From Rhizobium mayense (lineage in GTDB: Bacteria; Pseudomonadota; Alphaproteobacteria; Rhizobiales; Rhizobiaceae): a DNA stretch of 64,000 bases. The position numbers and the translations under genes were made by a program. Each line of letters starts with the position of its first letter. Position 1 is the first letter of the stretch. The DNA lies in NCBI RefSeq assembly GCF_030272705.1, contig NZ_JARFYM010000004.1, positions 245,578 to 309,577 on the forward strand, given 5' to 3'. The notes under the pieces are model-generated. The model saw only the letters and a list, made by a program, of their open reading frames with translations, was not told the origin of the DNA and did no database searches. Shown here one piece after another: positions 63,904-64,000 of this stretch.

Positions 63904-64000
63904 TTATGCCTTGTACTTTTCAACGGCACCGGGAAGCTTGCTCCACGCGGCGTACCAGGTGTTGAACAGCTTGAACTGCGCTTCGACATAGCCGCGCTGG
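63904..64000 (-). CDS. C-terminal end of an unrecognised protein, partial at window edge
   Basis: The last 31 codons and TAA stop are present. The visible tail is aromatic and amphipathic (FKLFNTWYAAWSKLPG) and ends in EKYKA. I do not recognise the family from this fragment; a phasin-like or other small helical protein is possible. Support comes from the well-formed terminator just downstream and the continuous open frame to the window edge. Confidence 0.6.
   Translation of the reverse strand, partial: QRGYVEAQFKLFNTWYAAWSKLPGAVEKYKA

Overview
The window is a gene-dense, high-GC stretch of an alphaproteobacterial genome, most likely a Rhizobiales member (Rhizobium/Sinorhizobium/Agrobacterium type). 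That placement rests on the many ABC uptake systems for sugars, acid sugars, peptides and betaines, each with its own LysR/LacI/GntR/DeoR/MarR regulator, on FixJ-type response regulators, and on a DUF3141-pta-ackA-fabI block of the kind known from rhizobia. It reads like catabolic accessory DNA such as a chromid or megaplasmid. I see no rRNA, tRNA, complete insertion sequence, prophage, CRISPR array or replication origin.

Layout. 1-4018: a four-carbon acid-sugar module, with an edge-truncated Fe-alcohol dehydrogenase and a DUF1537 kinase on the minus strand, divergent from pdxA2 and a DeoR regulator, sharing a palindromic operator. 4087-17344: a LysR gene divergent from a ten-gene operon encoding a PLP desulfhydrase/sulfo-lyase, Asp/Glu racemase, NodB-like deacetylase, complete Dpp-type transporter, SDR and a leaderless penicillin-acylase-family enzyme, followed by a second LysR and a SnoaL-like gene. 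17943-25444 (minus): a CUT1 sugar transporter, LysR and two enolase-superfamily enzymes. 25917-32541 (minus): an RbsABC-type transporter with an inositol-dehydrogenase-like enzyme and two xylose-isomerase-like TIM barrels, divergent from a LacI regulator. 33759-35935: a flavin monooxygenase and divergent MarR regulator around a perfect palindrome. 36276-41567: DUF3141, pta, ackA, fabI. 41623-43486: a PhnA-like protein and a CoA-transferase. 43928-55045: an eleven-gene run, GntR to GlxA-type regulator, with a quaternary-amine ABC transporter and the four enzyme classes of 4-hydroxyproline catabolism. 55046-62323: a candidate small RNA, LysR, a histidine-kinase remnant, four orphan receiver proteins, a Tat-exported haloperoxidase-like hydrolase, an NAD(P)-binding protein and a membrane protein. 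62981-64000: an SDR and the 3' end of an unrecognised gene.

How the genes work together. Most blocks are self-contained import-plus-catabolism units: a periplasmic binding protein captures a solute, a permease/ATPase imports it, and adjacent cytoplasmic enzymes convert it to central metabolites. The most unusual points are the cytoplasmic acylase operon, the hydroxyproline-like cluster whose epimerase homologue has Gly in place of the second catalytic Cys, a three-hairpin candidate small RNA at 55128-55245, and a group of response regulators left beside only a fragment of a sensor kinase. Functions come from reading the translated sequence and motifs; no database search was run, so substrates are inferences.
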